64,000 bases of DNA from the NCBI RefSeq assembly GCF_014207635.1, contig NZ_JACHIE010000011.1, positions 1 to 64,000 of the forward strand. Direction: 5' to 3'. The DNA comes from Acetobacter lovaniensis. GTDB lineage: Bacteria > Pseudomonadota > Alphaproteobacteria > Acetobacterales > Acetobacteraceae. Below the pieces are notes generated by a model. It was not told where the DNA came from and ran no database searches. It was given only the letters and a program-made list of their open reading frames with translations. How positions within the stretch are numbered: position 1 is the stretch's first letter; each line of letters starts with the position of its first letter. The position numbers and the translations under genes were made by a program. This document shows, in pieces, positions 7,127-17,100 of the stretch.

Positions 7127-7366
7127 ATGAAGCAAGATGATGAACGCCGATTCGTACTGACAAGCAAAGTCCGTGCCTACAAGGGCTGGTCATTTAAGGC
7201 CACTTGTCCGAAGTGTCATGAGACGCGCTCTGTAGCACTGTCACAGGTGCCACAGGACATAACTATTCAGGCAGCTAAAGATCGGCTGAGATGTCACAAG
7301 CACCATATTCTAGGAAAATTTATATGTCTTTCTGACACTCAGAATCGAGACGTGTTTCATTTTTAA
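7127..7366 (+). CDS. Small Cys/His (zinc-ribbon-like) protein, possible moron gene
   Basis: 79 aa, MKQDDERRFVLTSKV onward. It has CPKCHETRS (about 26-34) and, about 30 residues later, RCHKHH, which together could form a CxxC...CxxH-type zinc site. The family is not recognised. It is separated from the tail cassette by a terminator, has a copy of the 14-bp palindrome upstream and no clear Shine-Dalgarno. This layout is usual for separately expressed cargo genes next to an attachment site. Confidence 0.5.
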   Translation: MKQDDERRFVLTSKVRAYKGWSFKATCPKCHETRSVALSQVPQDITIQAAKDRLRCHKHHILGKFICLSDTQNRDVFHF

Positions 7367-7456
7367 TGTGAAGCCGATCTAATACAAACCTAACACAGCC
7401 CATATTTTCTTTGAAAGTTCGCTGTTATATAAACAACCTTATCGTAGTGTTAATTA

Positions 7457-7501
7457 CTTGTAAGCGGTAGGTCTTCAGTTCAAATCTGAATGGGGGCACC
7501 A
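7457..7501 (+). other. Phage attachment site: 3' half of tRNA-Thr(TGT)
   Basis: The sequence folds as the 3' half of a tRNA: anticodon loop CTTGTAA (7457-7463, anticodon TGT), 3' anticodon arm GCGGT, variable loop AGGTC, T-arm TTCAG/CTGAA around TTCAAAT, acceptor TGGGGGC, discriminator A and CCA (7499-7501). The bases upstream (AATTA) cannot pair with GCGGT and there is no D-arm or 5' acceptor, so it is not a complete gene. A duplicated 3' tRNA end at the border of phage DNA is what tRNA-targeted integration leaves. Confidence 0.7.
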
Positions 7502-7670
7502 TTCTTTCCCGTAAAAAAACTGTTCGCGCCTGACCTCTCAGGCATTTGCCACTGCTGGTAGAGCGGCAAGTGGCAGTGTGGGCAATATACCCCGCTTTTA
7601 TACTGCACAGGCCACGGACCTGTTGTGCCGTTGACCTGCCCGGCAAGCACTGCCACCAGAGCGGCAGGTC

Positions 7671-9026
7671 TTATGTCATGACCCAACCATCCTGCCGGAG
7701 CGCCACACCCGCCAGATACAGGCTGCCACAGATCAGTACGCGTGAGGGTTGGGGGCTGGTTGCCGCATTGGCAGCCAGTGCGCTCAGCGCGCGGGCAAGC
7801 GTGGGGCCGGTATGGGCCTTGCCGCCTGATGCGTCCACAATAGCCTGCGCAGGCAGGGCCAGATGCTGCTCGGGCTCACAAATGGCCCACAGGTCATCCG
7901 CATAAGGCAAAATCGGACCGAGAAAGCCCGAGGCGTCCTTAGTCTGCTTCATCCCCACCAGTATGTGCAGGGGCTGGTCCTTCCAGCGGCCCAGTTCCTG
8001 CGCCAGAGCGGCACCGGCTCCGGGGTTGTGCCCTCCGTCGAGCCACAATTCCCATCCGGCGGGCAGCATGGCCGCCAGTTTGCCGTGCAGGCGCTGCATG
8101 CGGGCAGGCCATTGCACCTGCCCCACACCCTGCCATGCGGCCTGTGGCACATCCAGACCGGACAGGCGCAGAGCCTCCACCGCCAGACCGGCGTTTTCCA
8201 TCTGCCACGGGCCGGTCAGGGCGGGCATAGGCAGCGCGAGCGTGCCTTTGGCATCGTTCAGGCACAGCCCGGCGAGTTTGTCCGCATTGCCCTGGGGGGG
8301 CTGGGGCGCAATCGTCCATTCCACGCCACGGCGGGCCAGAACAGCCCCCACAGCCTGCGCCTGTTCCTGCAAAACCTGCATGACCTCGGCAGGCTGGCAG
8401 CCCGTAACCGCTGGCACACCGGGTTTGAAAATACCCGCCTTTTCCCCCGCGATTGCTGCCAGAGAATCCCCCAGAAAAGCCTCATGATCGCGCGAGATGG
8501 AGGTCACAATGCAGGCTGCGGGGTGTTCCAGCACATTGGTAGCATCGTACCGCCCGCCAAGACCGACCTCAATAATGGCCAGTTCCGCCGGGTGGCGGGC
8601 AAACAGCATAAAGCCTGCGGCGGTCAGCACCTCGAACACGGTAATGGGGGCACCATTGTTGATGCGTTCGATTTCCTCCAGCGTGGCCACAAGTTCAGCT
8701 TCGCTGACCAGCTTGCCTGCCACACGGAACCGCTCGGTTACATCCACCAGATGCGGGGATGTCATGACATGCACACGCCACCCGGCTGCCTCGGCTATGG
8801 CGCGCAGGGTCGCACAGGTGCTGCCCTTGCCATTGGTACCGGCCACATGAATAACCGGCGGCAGCTTACGCTCCGGGTGCCCCAGACGGGCCAGCAGGAC
8901 CTCCAGCCGCCCGAGGGAAAGGTCGATCAGCGCGGGGTAAAGATGGTTCAGCCTTTGCAGAACCTCCCCCGTGCGACCGGTAAATTCGGGTACCGGAGCT
9001 CTCTCCCCAGCCTGCACCTGACCCAC
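7671..9026 (-). CDS. folC: Bifunctional dihydrofolate/folylpolyglutamate synthase
   Basis: Adds glutamate to dihydropteroate and to folates in the cytoplasm. The protein has the P-loop HVAGTNGKGST, the following MTSPHLVDVTERFRVAG signature, and the family's two-domain length (about 450 aa). The frame can start at GTG 9026, eight bases after the accD stop. No strong Shine-Dalgarno precedes it, so a nearby GTG at 9017 is also possible. It follows accD in the same direction, the usual alphaproteobacterial pair. folP lies about 12 kb away in this window, so the folate genes are dispersed. Confidence 0.93.
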   Translation of the reverse strand: MGQVQAGERAPVPEFTGRTGEVLQRLNHLYPALIDLSLGRLEVLLARLGHPERKLPPVIHVAGTNGKGSTCATLRAIAEAAGWRVHVMTSPHLVDVTERFRVAGKLVSEAELVATLEEIERINNGAPITVFEVLTAAGFMLFARHPAELAIIEVGLGGRYDATNVLEHPAACIVTSISRDHEAFLGDSLAAIAGEKAGIFKPGVPAVTGCQPAEVMQVLQEQAQAVGAVLARRGVEWTIAPQPPQGNADKLAGLCLNDAKGTLALPMPALTGPWQMENAGLAVEALRLSGLDVPQAAWQGVGQVQWPARMQRLHGKLAAMLPAGWELWLDGGHNPGAGAALAQELGRWKDQPLHILVGMKQTKDASGFLGPILPYADDLWAICEPEQHLALPAQAIVDASGGKAHTGPTLARALSALAANAATSPQPSRVLICGSLYLAGVALRQDGWVMT

Positions 9027-9034
9027 GGAGGGAC

Positions 9035-9940
9035 TTACTCGGCTGCCGCAGCAGGTGCTGCAACGGGCTTGGGCGGGGGAGCCTTGACATCGGCCGGAGC
9101 ATGGGTGAGCAGGCCGATCAGACGCGACAGGGTTGCAGGCATATCCTTACGGGCCACAACCATGTCGAGCATACCGTGCTCAACCAGATATTCGGAACGC
9201 TGGAAGCCCTCGGGCAGTTTTTCGCGCACCGTGTCCTGAATAACGCGGGGGCCGGCAAAACCGATCAGGGCATTGGGCTCACCGATCTGCACATCCCCCA
9301 GCATGGCGAAGGAGGCCGTAACCCCACCCGTTGTCGGGTTGGTCAGCACCACAATGTACGGCAGGCCCGCATCACGCAGCATCTGCACCGCAACGGTTGT
9401 GCGGGGCATCTGCATCAGGCTCAGCACCCCTTCCTGCATGCGCGCGCCACCGGAGGCGGTAAACACCACCAGCGGAGATTTCTGCAGGATGGCCAGACGG
9501 GCAGCAGCCACAAACCGCTCACCAAAGGCGGCCCCCATGGTGCCAGCCATGAACTCGAACGCCATCACGCCCACAACGGCGTTATGCCCGCCAATGGTGC
9601 CATGCGCGACAACAAGGGACTCGTCCAGATGGCTCTTGGCGCGTGCATCCTTCAGGCGGTCGGTATATTTTTTCTGGTCCCGGAAGCCGAGCGGGTCCAC
9701 GGGGGCCAATGGCAGTTCAATACGGGTGAACTCACCGTTGTCAAAGGTCCATGCCAGCCGGTCGTTCACCAGCACGCGCATGTGGTGCCCGCAATGGGGG
9801 CAGACATTCTGCGCCTTGCGCAGCTCCTTGGTCAGGACCATCTGGGAGCACGAATCACAGGTGGTCCACAGGTTATCCGGCACATCACGGCGCAGAAGAC
9901 CGCGGATTTTAGGACGGACGTATTCGGTGATCCAGCTCAT
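9035..9940 (-). CDS. accD: Acetyl-CoA carboxylase carboxyltransferase subunit beta
   Basis: Part of the carboxyltransferase that makes malonyl-CoA, the first step of fatty-acid synthesis. The N-terminus holds a four-Cys zinc finger (CDSC ... CPHCGHH, about residues 27-50). The crotonase-like core follows with VVFTASGGARMQEG and TTGGVTASFAMLGD. The last about 25 residues are Ala/Pro-rich and variable. Start MSWITEYVRP at 9940 matches the family. It is transcribed ahead of folC. A long-range inverted repeat lies in its upstream region. Confidence 0.96.
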   Translation of the reverse strand: MSWITEYVRPKIRGLLRRDVPDNLWTTCDSCSQMVLTKELRKAQNVCPHCGHHMRVLVNDRLAWTFDNGEFTRIELPLAPVDPLGFRDQKKYTDRLKDARAKSHLDESLVVAHGTIGGHNAVVGVMAFEFMAGTMGAAFGERFVAAARLAILQKSPLVVFTASGGARMQEGVLSLMQMPRTTVAVQMLRDAGLPYIVVLTNPTTGGVTASFAMLGDVQIGEPNALIGFAGPRVIQDTVREKLPEGFQRSEYLVEHGMLDMVVARKDMPATLSRLIGLLTHAPADVKAPPPKPVAAPAAAAE

Positions 9941-9981
9941 TTTGAACCCTGTGACTGCACGAGACTAACGATGCGGACCCA

Positions 9982-10066
9982 GCCCGCCTGCGTGGTTGCA
10001 TTACGCGGGCGACGCCAATCTGCCAAGTGATTATGAAAAAACGAGGCCATATCCACGCAGGCGGGC
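9982..10066. promoter_or_regulatory. 14-bp inverted repeat between trxA and accD
   Basis: GCCCGCCTGCGTGG (9982-9995) is the exact complement of CCACGCAGGCGGGC (10053-10066), with 57 bases between. On the minus strand it would fold in the trxA-accD intergenic RNA. There is no T-run, so it may be a leader or processing structure or a Rho-type end rather than a simple terminator. Confidence 0.45.
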
Positions 10067-10106
10067 ACGCATTTGAACGTGCACCCCCTGCGCGTATGGA
10101 TGTGGC

Positions 10107-10433
10107 TTACAGCGCGCCTTCAACCCATGCCTTGAGCTGGCTTTTGGGCAGTGCGCCAACCTTTGTGTCCACAACCTTGCCATCACGCACCAGCATAAGG
10201 GTGGGGATGGACCGCACACCGTAGGTGTTGGGGGTTACGGGGTTGTCGTCAATATTGACCTTGGCGACCGTCACCTTGCCCTGCATGTCCTTGCCGATTT
10301 CTTCCAGTGCCGGGCCGATCATTTTGCACGGGCCGCACCATTCGGCCCAGAAATCGACCAGAACAAGGCCAGACGCCTTGAGCACGTCAGCATCAAAGCT
10401 GGAATCGCTGACAGCAAGCGTATGTTCACTCAT
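10107..10433 (-). CDS. trxA: Thioredoxin 1
   Basis: Small cytoplasmic disulfide reductase, 108 aa. The redox site WCGPC lies in [18 protein letters not shown] (about 27-44), and the cis-Pro loop is [13 protein letters not shown] (about 74-86). Length and motifs are typical of the family. It lies between addA and accD on the same strand, the common alphaproteobacterial arrangement. Confidence 0.96.
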   Translation of the reverse strand: MSEHTLAVSDSSFDADVLKASGLVLVDFWAEWCGPCKMIGPALEEIGKDMQGKVTVAKVNIDDNPVTPNTYGVRSIPTLMLVRDGKVVDTKVGALPKSQLKAWVEGAL

Positions 10434-10489
10434 GACATGTTTTCCTTAACTACCGGGTGCCTGCGCATCCCATGCTGTCCTAGTTAACA

Positions 10490-10527
10490 GGTCTGCGGGC
10501 ACTGCACAGAGTGTGCACCAGCAGACC
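10490..10527 (-). terminator. Interrupted hairpin between addA and trxA
   Basis: GGTCTGC (10490-10496) pairs with GCAGACC (10521-10527), and TGCAC (10503-10507) with GTGCA (10512-10516) inside it. No T-run follows, so it is a possible but unproven transcript end downstream of addA. Confidence 0.35.
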
Positions 10528-10563
10528 GGGCTTAGCTAACACTTAAGGTGGCCTGCGCCGTGG

Positions 10564-13500
10564 TCAAGATGCCACGCCCGCGCAAGGTTGCGGAGCGTGC
10601 CTGTCCAGCAGGTGCTCCGGCAGCCGGTCGGCACGGGGCAGTTCGGTCCAGACCAGCACGCACACAACCTCCCGCCCCGGCCACAGCCCTTGCAGCAGGG
10701 CGCGGTACGCCGCCATCTGGCGCAGGTACAGCACCGGCGTCTGCTCCACCGTGGAGGGAGCGTGGCGACCACTTTTGTAATCGCACACAATAACCCGGTC
10801 AGGCATGACACACATGCGGTCCACCTGCCCCACAATAACCTGCCCGCCAGCAATACCCGCCAGCCGCTGCTCCGCCCGGGCATGGGGGGCAAACAGGTCC
10901 ACCAGTGCGGGCATACGCAGCACTGCCACAATCTGTGCAGCAAGCCGGGCGGCCTCCGGCATGGACAACCCCGATGCCGGGCGGGCCAGCCAGTCCGTGG
11001 CAAGCTGCTCCTGCGCACTGGCAGGGTGGTCGGGCAGGAACTGCAAAAGCGCATGCACCAGATTCCCCCTGCGCAAGGCGGCCTCCCGCGCCCTGAGCGG
11101 GGTAATGGCCGCCACATCCAGCGGGGAACGCGCGGGGGGGAGCGGGCCAAGCATGGTATCATCCGGCCGACTTGGGGCCAGTGGCCGGGCCAGTGGTCCT
11201 TCCACCTCCGGCAGGCCGGGCCGCCAGTGTGGGGCCTGCCCCATCCAGCCGGGGAGCGGCGGGAGAACGGGTGCATCCTGCGCGGCAGACGCAACAGGGG
11301 CTGCGGGGGCGGACAGGCTGGCGGGGGCTGCGTGCTCCTCCAGCACCAAAATCCTGCCCGACCAGTCCCCCACGCTCCAGTCGCGCGGCTGGGCACCTGC
11401 GCGCTCAAAACCAAGGCGGCAGCACTCGTACCAGCTTTCTGGCGGTACGGTGCGACCGGGTTTCCAGCCACACACGATCAGCCTGTCCGCCGCGCGGGTC
11501 AGGGCCACGTAGAGCAGGCGGTTGTATTCCTCTATCGTCTTTTCACGCAGGGTTTCGTACAGGCTGCGGGTCAACCCGACCGACAGGGCGTTGCGCGGCA
11601 CATAAATGGGCACCTGCACCCCTGTTTTTTTGTCCGTGCTCCAGAACAGCCTGTCCTCAAACCGGGGCAGGCCCACCGTATCGGGCAGAATAACCAGCCG
11701 GGCCTGCAACCCCTTGGAGCCATGCGCGGTCATGACCCGCACGGCATTGCCACCGGCCTCGGCCTCGCGCTTGACACTCTCCTGCGAATGTCTGAGCCAA
11801 TGCACAAACCCCTGAAGAGAAGGTGGGTGCTGCTCCTGATAACGCAGCGCGGCGGAGAGCAGCTCGTCTATTGGTTCCGCGGCCTCTGGCCCCAGCCGCG
11901 CCAGCAGGCGTGCCCGCCCGCCCTGCTGGCCCAGAGCCGCGCACAGCAGTTCATACGGGGTAAGGTAATCCACCCGGCCAAACAGGGCGTTGAGCATCTG
12001 CCAGGCCTGCGTCCAGTCCGCCTGCTCCGCATGGCGCTCACGCAGGATGGTCCACAGAGGGGCACCGGGGGAGCGCCCTACGGCAAGGGCCATCAGGCTG
12101 TCATCGGACAGGCCACCCAGCGGGGAGGTCAGCACACAGGCCAGTGTCAGGTCATCCTGCGGGAGCAGGAGTGCAGCACACAGGGCCATAAGGTCCTGCA
12201 CCGCAAGCTGGTCGGCAAGGCCCGTGCGCACCAGTGTAGCCACGGGAATGTTGTGCCCTTTAAGGGCGCGCACCAGCAGCGGCACAAAGGAGGAGCGGCG
12301 CGGCACCAGCACCAGCACGTCCGCCGGTGTCAGCGGTTTTTGCCCCGGTTGGGGGGGAGCTGCCAGTTCACGCGCAATGGTGCTGGCCAGCGCATCCGCC
12401 AGTTTTTGCCTTGGGCTCTGCCGGGTGGCGTTCACTGCGGCTGGTTCCCACGGGCTTATGCTGTCCTGCGCATCCTGTGCCTCCGCCAGAGGCCAGAGTT
12501 CCACCCGCCCCCCCTGACCGGGGCGGGCCGTAATGTGGCGCAGGGGGCGGCCCTGCTCCTCCGCCACGCCACGCGCGGCCTGTGGGTCGGCAAAAACCGC
12601 ATCAACCAGTTGCAGGACCGGCGCTGTGGAACGGAAGGAGACGGTCAGTTCCGGCTCCCGCCAGGGCAGGTCCGCCGCCTGCGCGCGCTGTTTGAATGTA
12701 GCCCGCCAAGCCCGGAACTCGTCAGGGTCCGCGCCTTGAAAACGATAGATGGACTGTTTGTAGTCCCCCACGGCAAAAACCGTTCTGGGGCCTTCCTCCG
12801 CCGCGTGTGCACCTTCACCTGCAAAAAACTCTTCGGTCAGGTCCCCTGCAATGCGCCACTGTTGGGGGGAGGTATCCTGCACCTCGTCCAGCAGCAGGTG
12901 GTCTATGCCGCCATCGAGCTTGTACAGCACCCATGCGGCCCCCGGCTCACGCAGGAGCAGGAGTGTGCGGTGGATCAGGTCATCATACTCCATCTGGCCC
13001 TGCATGGCTTTGCGCTGGTCAAACATGCTGGCCACGGGAGCCGCCATTTTGAGCAGCGCCACACCAAGGCGGGCCAGCTGGCGGGCGTTCATGCCCTCCT
13101 CCACCGCCAGTATGCGCTCGGCCTCCTTTTGCAGCGCATCGGCCAGATCGGTATATTTTTCCGCAAGCTTGGCCGAGAGCAGGCCTCGGCTGCGCAGTTT
13201 GCCATCCTTGGTCAGCAACCCGTTGCGCCATACCTCCCATTGGGCCGCCCGCTCGGTGGGAGGCTGGGCCAACCAGTCCAGCAGGGCGAGTGCATTGGTC
13301 TTAGTTGTGGCTGATCCTTCCTCCGCCATGGCCCGCAGGCCCGCGCGCAGAGTAGGCTCGGCCGCAAACCCGGTGCAGGCGGCCAGTAGAAAAGCCTCAT
13401 CGGGTTGCCTGAGCGCTGTTTCCGGCAAAGCCAGCACCCGGCACATGAGACCTTCCGCCTGTTCGGGGTGAGCGCTTACACGTGCACGCACGGCCTGTGC

Positions 13501-14145
13501 GTGCTCACTGCGCCGCAAGATACCCGCAAGGGCAATAAAATCTCCAAGCCCGATCTGCCCGGCCAGCGGAGCCACCGTGCTGGCGGGCTGCCCGCCCAGA
13601 ACACTCTCCACACAGCCCTGCAACGCCAGAGCCGCGTCTGTTTCCTCCATGACCGTAAAATGCGGGTTCATGGCGGCTTCCAGCGGAAAACGCCGCAGGA
13701 GCGACTGGCAGAAGGCATGAATGGTGCCAATACGCATGCCACCGGGCAGGTCCAGCACCTCCGCAAACAGGGCGCGCGCCTTGCGCCGGGTCTGCTGGGT
13801 GCAGGGCACGGCCAGAGCGGCCAGTTCCGCATTCAGCCGGTCATCCGGCAGGGTCACCCACCGGCCAAGGCGGGTTTGCAGGCGAATGGCCATTTCCGCC
13901 GCGGCAGCCTTGGTAAAGGTCAGGCACAGAATGCGCGCAGGGTCGCTGCCGGGTACAACGTCACCCCCCGCTTCCACCCGTGGCAGCATCAGCCGGAGCA
14001 GGCGGTCTATCAGCAGTTTGGTTTTACCACTCCCTGCAGAAGCGGACACAAAAACCGATGCCGTGGGGTCGGACGCCATGGCCTGCTGCTGGTTGGCCTG
14101 CGCAATGGCGGCGTCCAGCGCGCCCTGAGCCGTATGGTAGGTCAT
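10564..14145 (-). CDS. addA: ATP-dependent helicase/nuclease subunit A
   Basis: UvrD-type helicase and nuclease that, with AddB, processes double-strand DNA ends for RecA. The 1,193-aa protein has a Walker A (SASAGSGKTKLLIDRLL), the further UvrD motifs (LLLDEVQDTSPQQW, AVGDYKQSIYRFQGA, VMTAHGSKGLQA) and a C-terminal RecB-like nuclease (GQVDRMC, VIVCDYKSG). ATG 14145 is chosen because it overlaps the addB stop by four bases (ATGA); the frame is open further upstream but without need. AddA, AddB and TsaE are successive coupled genes. Confidence 0.95.
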   Translation of the reverse strand: MTYHTAQGALDAAIAQANQQQAMASDPTASVFVSASAGSGKTKLLIDRLLRLMLPRVEAGGDVVPGSDPARILCLTFTKAAAAEMAIRLQTRLGRWVTLPDDRLNAELAALAVPCTQQTRRKARALFAEVLDLPGGMRIGTIHAFCQSLLRRFPLEAAMNPHFTVMEETDAALALQGCVESVLGGQPASTVAPLAGQIGLGDFIALAGILRRSEHAQAVRARVSAHPEQAEGLMCRVLALPETALRQPDEAFLLAACTGFAAEPTLRAGLRAMAEEGSATTKTNALALLDWLAQPPTERAAQWEVWRNGLLTKDGKLRSRGLLSAKLAEKYTDLADALQKEAERILAVEEGMNARQLARLGVALLKMAAPVASMFDQRKAMQGQMEYDDLIHRTLLLLREPGAAWVLYKLDGGIDHLLLDEVQDTSPQQWRIAGDLTEEFFAGEGAHAAEEGPRTVFAVGDYKQSIYRFQGADPDEFRAWRATFKQRAQAADLPWREPELTVSFRSTAPVLQLVDAVFADPQAARGVAEEQGRPLRHITARPGQGGRVELWPLAEAQDAQDSISPWEPAAVNATRQSPRQKLADALASTIARELAAPPQPGQKPLTPADVLVLVPRRSSFVPLLVRALKGHNIPVATLVRTGLADQLAVQDLMALCAALLLPQDDLTLACVLTSPLGGLSDDSLMALAVGRSPGAPLWTILRERHAEQADWTQAWQMLNALFGRVDYLTPYELLCAALGQQGGRARLLARLGPEAAEPIDELLSAALRYQEQHPPSLQGFVHWLRHSQESVKREAEAGGNAVRVMTAHGSKGLQARLVILPDTVGLPRFEDRLFWSTDKKTGVQVPIYVPRNALSVGLTRSLYETLREKTIEEYNRLLYVALTRAADRLIVCGWKPGRTVPPESWYECCRLGFERAGAQPRDWSVGDWSGRILVLEEHAAPASLSAPAAPVASAAQDAPVLPPLPGWMGQAPHWRPGLPEVEGPLARPLAPSRPDDTMLGPLPPARSPLDVAAITPLRAREAALRRGNLVHALLQFLPDHPASAQEQLATDWLARPASGLSMPEAARLAAQIVAVLRMPALVDLFAPHARAEQRLAGIAGGQVIVGQVDRMCVMPDRVIVCDYKSGRHAPSTVEQTPVLYLRQMAAYRALLQGLWPGREVVCVLVWTELPRADRLPEHLLDRHAPQPCAGVAS

Positions 14146-17100
14146 GTTTCGGTCTCCATACGGCCGGTATTCCATTCCGGCACACGGGCCAGACGGGCAT
14201 AATCGGCAAAGCGTGGTTCCTGCCCCGGATGGGGGTGGGAGAGATAGGGTTGTGTCGGCTGGTCATACGCAGCAATGCGCGCCAGCAGGCGCTGCCATGT
14301 CTGTTCGGCCAGATCAGTCAGATTGTCGTGCTCCTTGGAAGATACGGCCACCTCCTCCCCCGGTTCGGCCCCGCCGGTCAGACGCCAGTAGATCAGCCCG
14401 GCAATGTCGGCCACATTGGGAGCATCGGCAAAGCCCCCGCGCAGCAGCATGGCGGCCTCCAGCGGCAGTTGCGGGCTCCAGCCTGACAGAACATCGCGCA
14501 TGGCTGGCAGCATGCCGGTTTTGTAGTCCTGCACAATCACACGCCCCTGCGCACCCAGTTCCACCCGGTCTGCCCGCCCGACAAGGCGGAACGGCCCCCC
14601 CGGAGCATCGGGGACCAGCACGCTGCCTGCAATTTCGGTCAGAATAGCCTGCGGCACGCCGTGGGTGGCGCGGCGCTGCTGCTCCGCATGGGCAACCCAT
14701 GCGGCAATGCGCTCCAGCCGGGGTGCCCACCATGCCTGCAAAGCCGGGCGCAGGGCCTGTTCGGCCAGGCAGGTTTTGAACACCTCCGCCAGCTTGCGCT
14801 GGGCATCTACCGGCCAGTCCACACCGTGGGTTTTAACCCAGCGTTCCAGCGCGTCATGCACGATCATGCCGTAATCGGAGGCATCGGCCCCTTCCTCCAA
14901 CTCGGGCAAAGGCTCAAGCCGCAGGATGTGCCGGGCGTAAATGGCGTAGGGGTCGCGCATCCATGTTTCTATTTCCGTCACGCTCAGGCGGCGGGGGCGC
15001 AGGGAGACATCCGGCGTGGGCCGGGGTGGGGCCACTGGCAGTGCTGGCCCCTGCGGCTGGTCCAGCCGTGCAAGCCAGGACAGAACCGGATGCTCGGGCA
15101 CACTGCCCCCCCAGCCAGCCAGAAAAGCATCCAGCCGGGTTAACCAGCGCGCAGGCACCACAGGTGCGCCATCACGCCTGCGGGCGGAGGACAGAACAAC
15201 CTGTTCCGCCGCAGCCGCCATGGCAAAAAAATCGTGTGCCGCCTGCCCCACCGCCTGCTCGGGCGGGGGCAGGCCAACCCGCTTGCGCATGGGACGGCTC
15301 ATCCACGGCCCGGCATCGGGGGCGGGGGGCCACACCCCTTCGGACAGGCCACCCAGTATAACGGTTTCCGCTGTTTGCAGGCGCGCTTCAAACAGGCCCC
15401 AGATCAGCACCCGTGGGTGCAGGGCCTGCGGATTGTTGCCCCGGCGGGTAGCAACACGCTCCTGCGCCAGAACCGCCGTAAGCAGCCCGTCCAGCACGGC
15501 GGGCGGCTGGGGGGGCAGCAGGGCGGTCGCCAGCATAAGCTCGCTCAGCCGGGAGGCAAGCAGGCTGCCGTCCTCCCCTTTCCACAACCGGGCGGCGGCG
15601 GGTTCTTCCTCCGTGCTGGCAAGGCGTTCCACCGTGGCAATCAGGGCTTCGAGCAGGTCGGGCACGCTGGCCTGATGCCGCGCCCCTTCCCCCCCGGCCA
15701 GCACCGCACCTTCGGCCTGCTCCCAGCCCAGAACAGGGGCCAGACAATGGGCCAGACGCTCCATAAAGGCCGGCAGGGGTTCGGGGCCAAAGGGGCGGTC
15801 CGCGCTCTCGCCCTGCGTCATGCGCTGGCGGTCTTTTTCGCGCTTTGGTTCCAGCCTGTCCCTTACGGCAGCACAAAGCCCCGCAAACCCCGGAGCGGGA
15901 GAAGGACCACGCAGCACCACACGCTCGAGCAGGCGGGCCGAGGCACGGCAGACGCCCGGAGCCAGACCACACGCCACCAGCGGGTGCTTGAGCACGGATA
16001 AAAGAGCAACAGGCGCAAACTGGCTATCCACCATCTGCGCCACCAGCCGCAGCAGCACGGCGGGGGGCGTATCCGCCAGTGTGGCGCCTGCGCTGTCATC
16101 GGCCAGAATGCCCCATCGCTCCAGCTCTGTGGCCACGCGGGCCGCCAGCCCACGGTCGGGCGTGACAAGGGCCACGCGGTGGCCGGGCTGCTCGATGGCG
16201 TTACGCATGACCATGCTGATGGCCACGGCCTCTTCCTGCTGGTCTGCGGCCTCAAACCGGCTGACATGGGCCAGTGCGACCGGGCCGGGCTTTGCCCAGT
16301 CATCCAATGCTGCGGCAGGCAGCATCACGCGGGAAAGCACGGCCGCGCGTTCAGGCTCACCCCCTTGCGCGTTCCAGACCTGCACATCCTCCCGCCGGGC
16401 CTGCAATGCCGCGAGCAGGTGGCTCATGCCCGCCTGCGGGTGGCTGTCTGGCAGGGTGGCAAACACCTCCTCGGGCATGAGCGTGTCCAGCCCCGGCAAT
16501 ACGACCCTGCCCCCCGGACAGGACAGAATAGCCTGAAGCGCATTGGCCGTGGGGGCCATGGCATGCGTAAACCCGGCCGCCCAGAGCGGGGCGGCGTAAC
16601 CCTGCTCCCCCATGTTCCGCCACAACCGCGCCTGTGCGCCCAGAAGGGCCACCTGCCGGGCCACGGGGTTGATCAGCCCCTGTTCCTGCAACCACACGGG
16701 CCATTGTGCGGTAACAATGTGCAGAAAACCCAGAATGGTCTGCCAGTGCTGGGCGTAATCCTCCTGCACGGCATCGGGCAGGCGCTCGAGCAGGTTGACG
16801 CCAGCCCATTCCGCCTCGTCCATCAGTTCAGCCAGAGCGCGGGCCAGCGGCCATGCCTGATCCAGCGTGGGGCGGGTGCCAAAGGCGTTATCCGCCTTTA
16901 AAACAAACAATGTCAGCACGGCCAGGCGGGTCATGGCTGGCACGGCGGGGGGGAGCGCCAGCGCCTCTGCCCCACCACAGGCGGACAGGCCCAGTTCGGT
17001 CTCGTCCAGAGCGCCTATGGGCATGATGCGGGGCAGGAGCATGCTGCGCCCATCCATACGCCGCAGGAAGGCCTCGGTTAACGCACGCGCGGCCCGGCGG

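Larger units (their letters stand above)
1..7501. mobile_element. Right end of a prophage or phage-derived island
   Basis: The stretch contains a terminase large subunit, a tail sheath gene, a tube-like gene, connector-like and tail-terminator-like genes, and several genes with no recognisable host role. It is visibly richer in A+T than the DNA from about 7,500 onward. It ends in a 3' half tRNA-Thr sequence with no 5' half, as expected when a phage integrates into a tRNA gene. The left end lies outside the window. Portal, capsid, protease, tape measure, baseplate, lysis and integrase genes are not visible, so a full prophage, a degraded one and a phage satellite are all possible. Confidence 0.85.

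Noticed and set aside
7425..7646. 73-codon minus-strand frame across the tRNA remnant
   Set aside because: The residues translated from the tRNA part give the well-known false protein made when tRNA is read as coding.
7480..7686. 68-codon minus-strand frame with CPHCH next to folC
   Set aside because: It overlaps the end of folC and runs into the tRNA fragment. The Cys/His cluster is suggestive, but no family is recognised and the frame ends inside the T-arm.
10588..13314. 908-codon plus-strand frame opposite addA
   Set aside because: Long open frames opposite GC-rich genes are common. Its composition (Gln/Gly/Arg/His-rich) is that of an antisense shadow, and addA has intact motifs.
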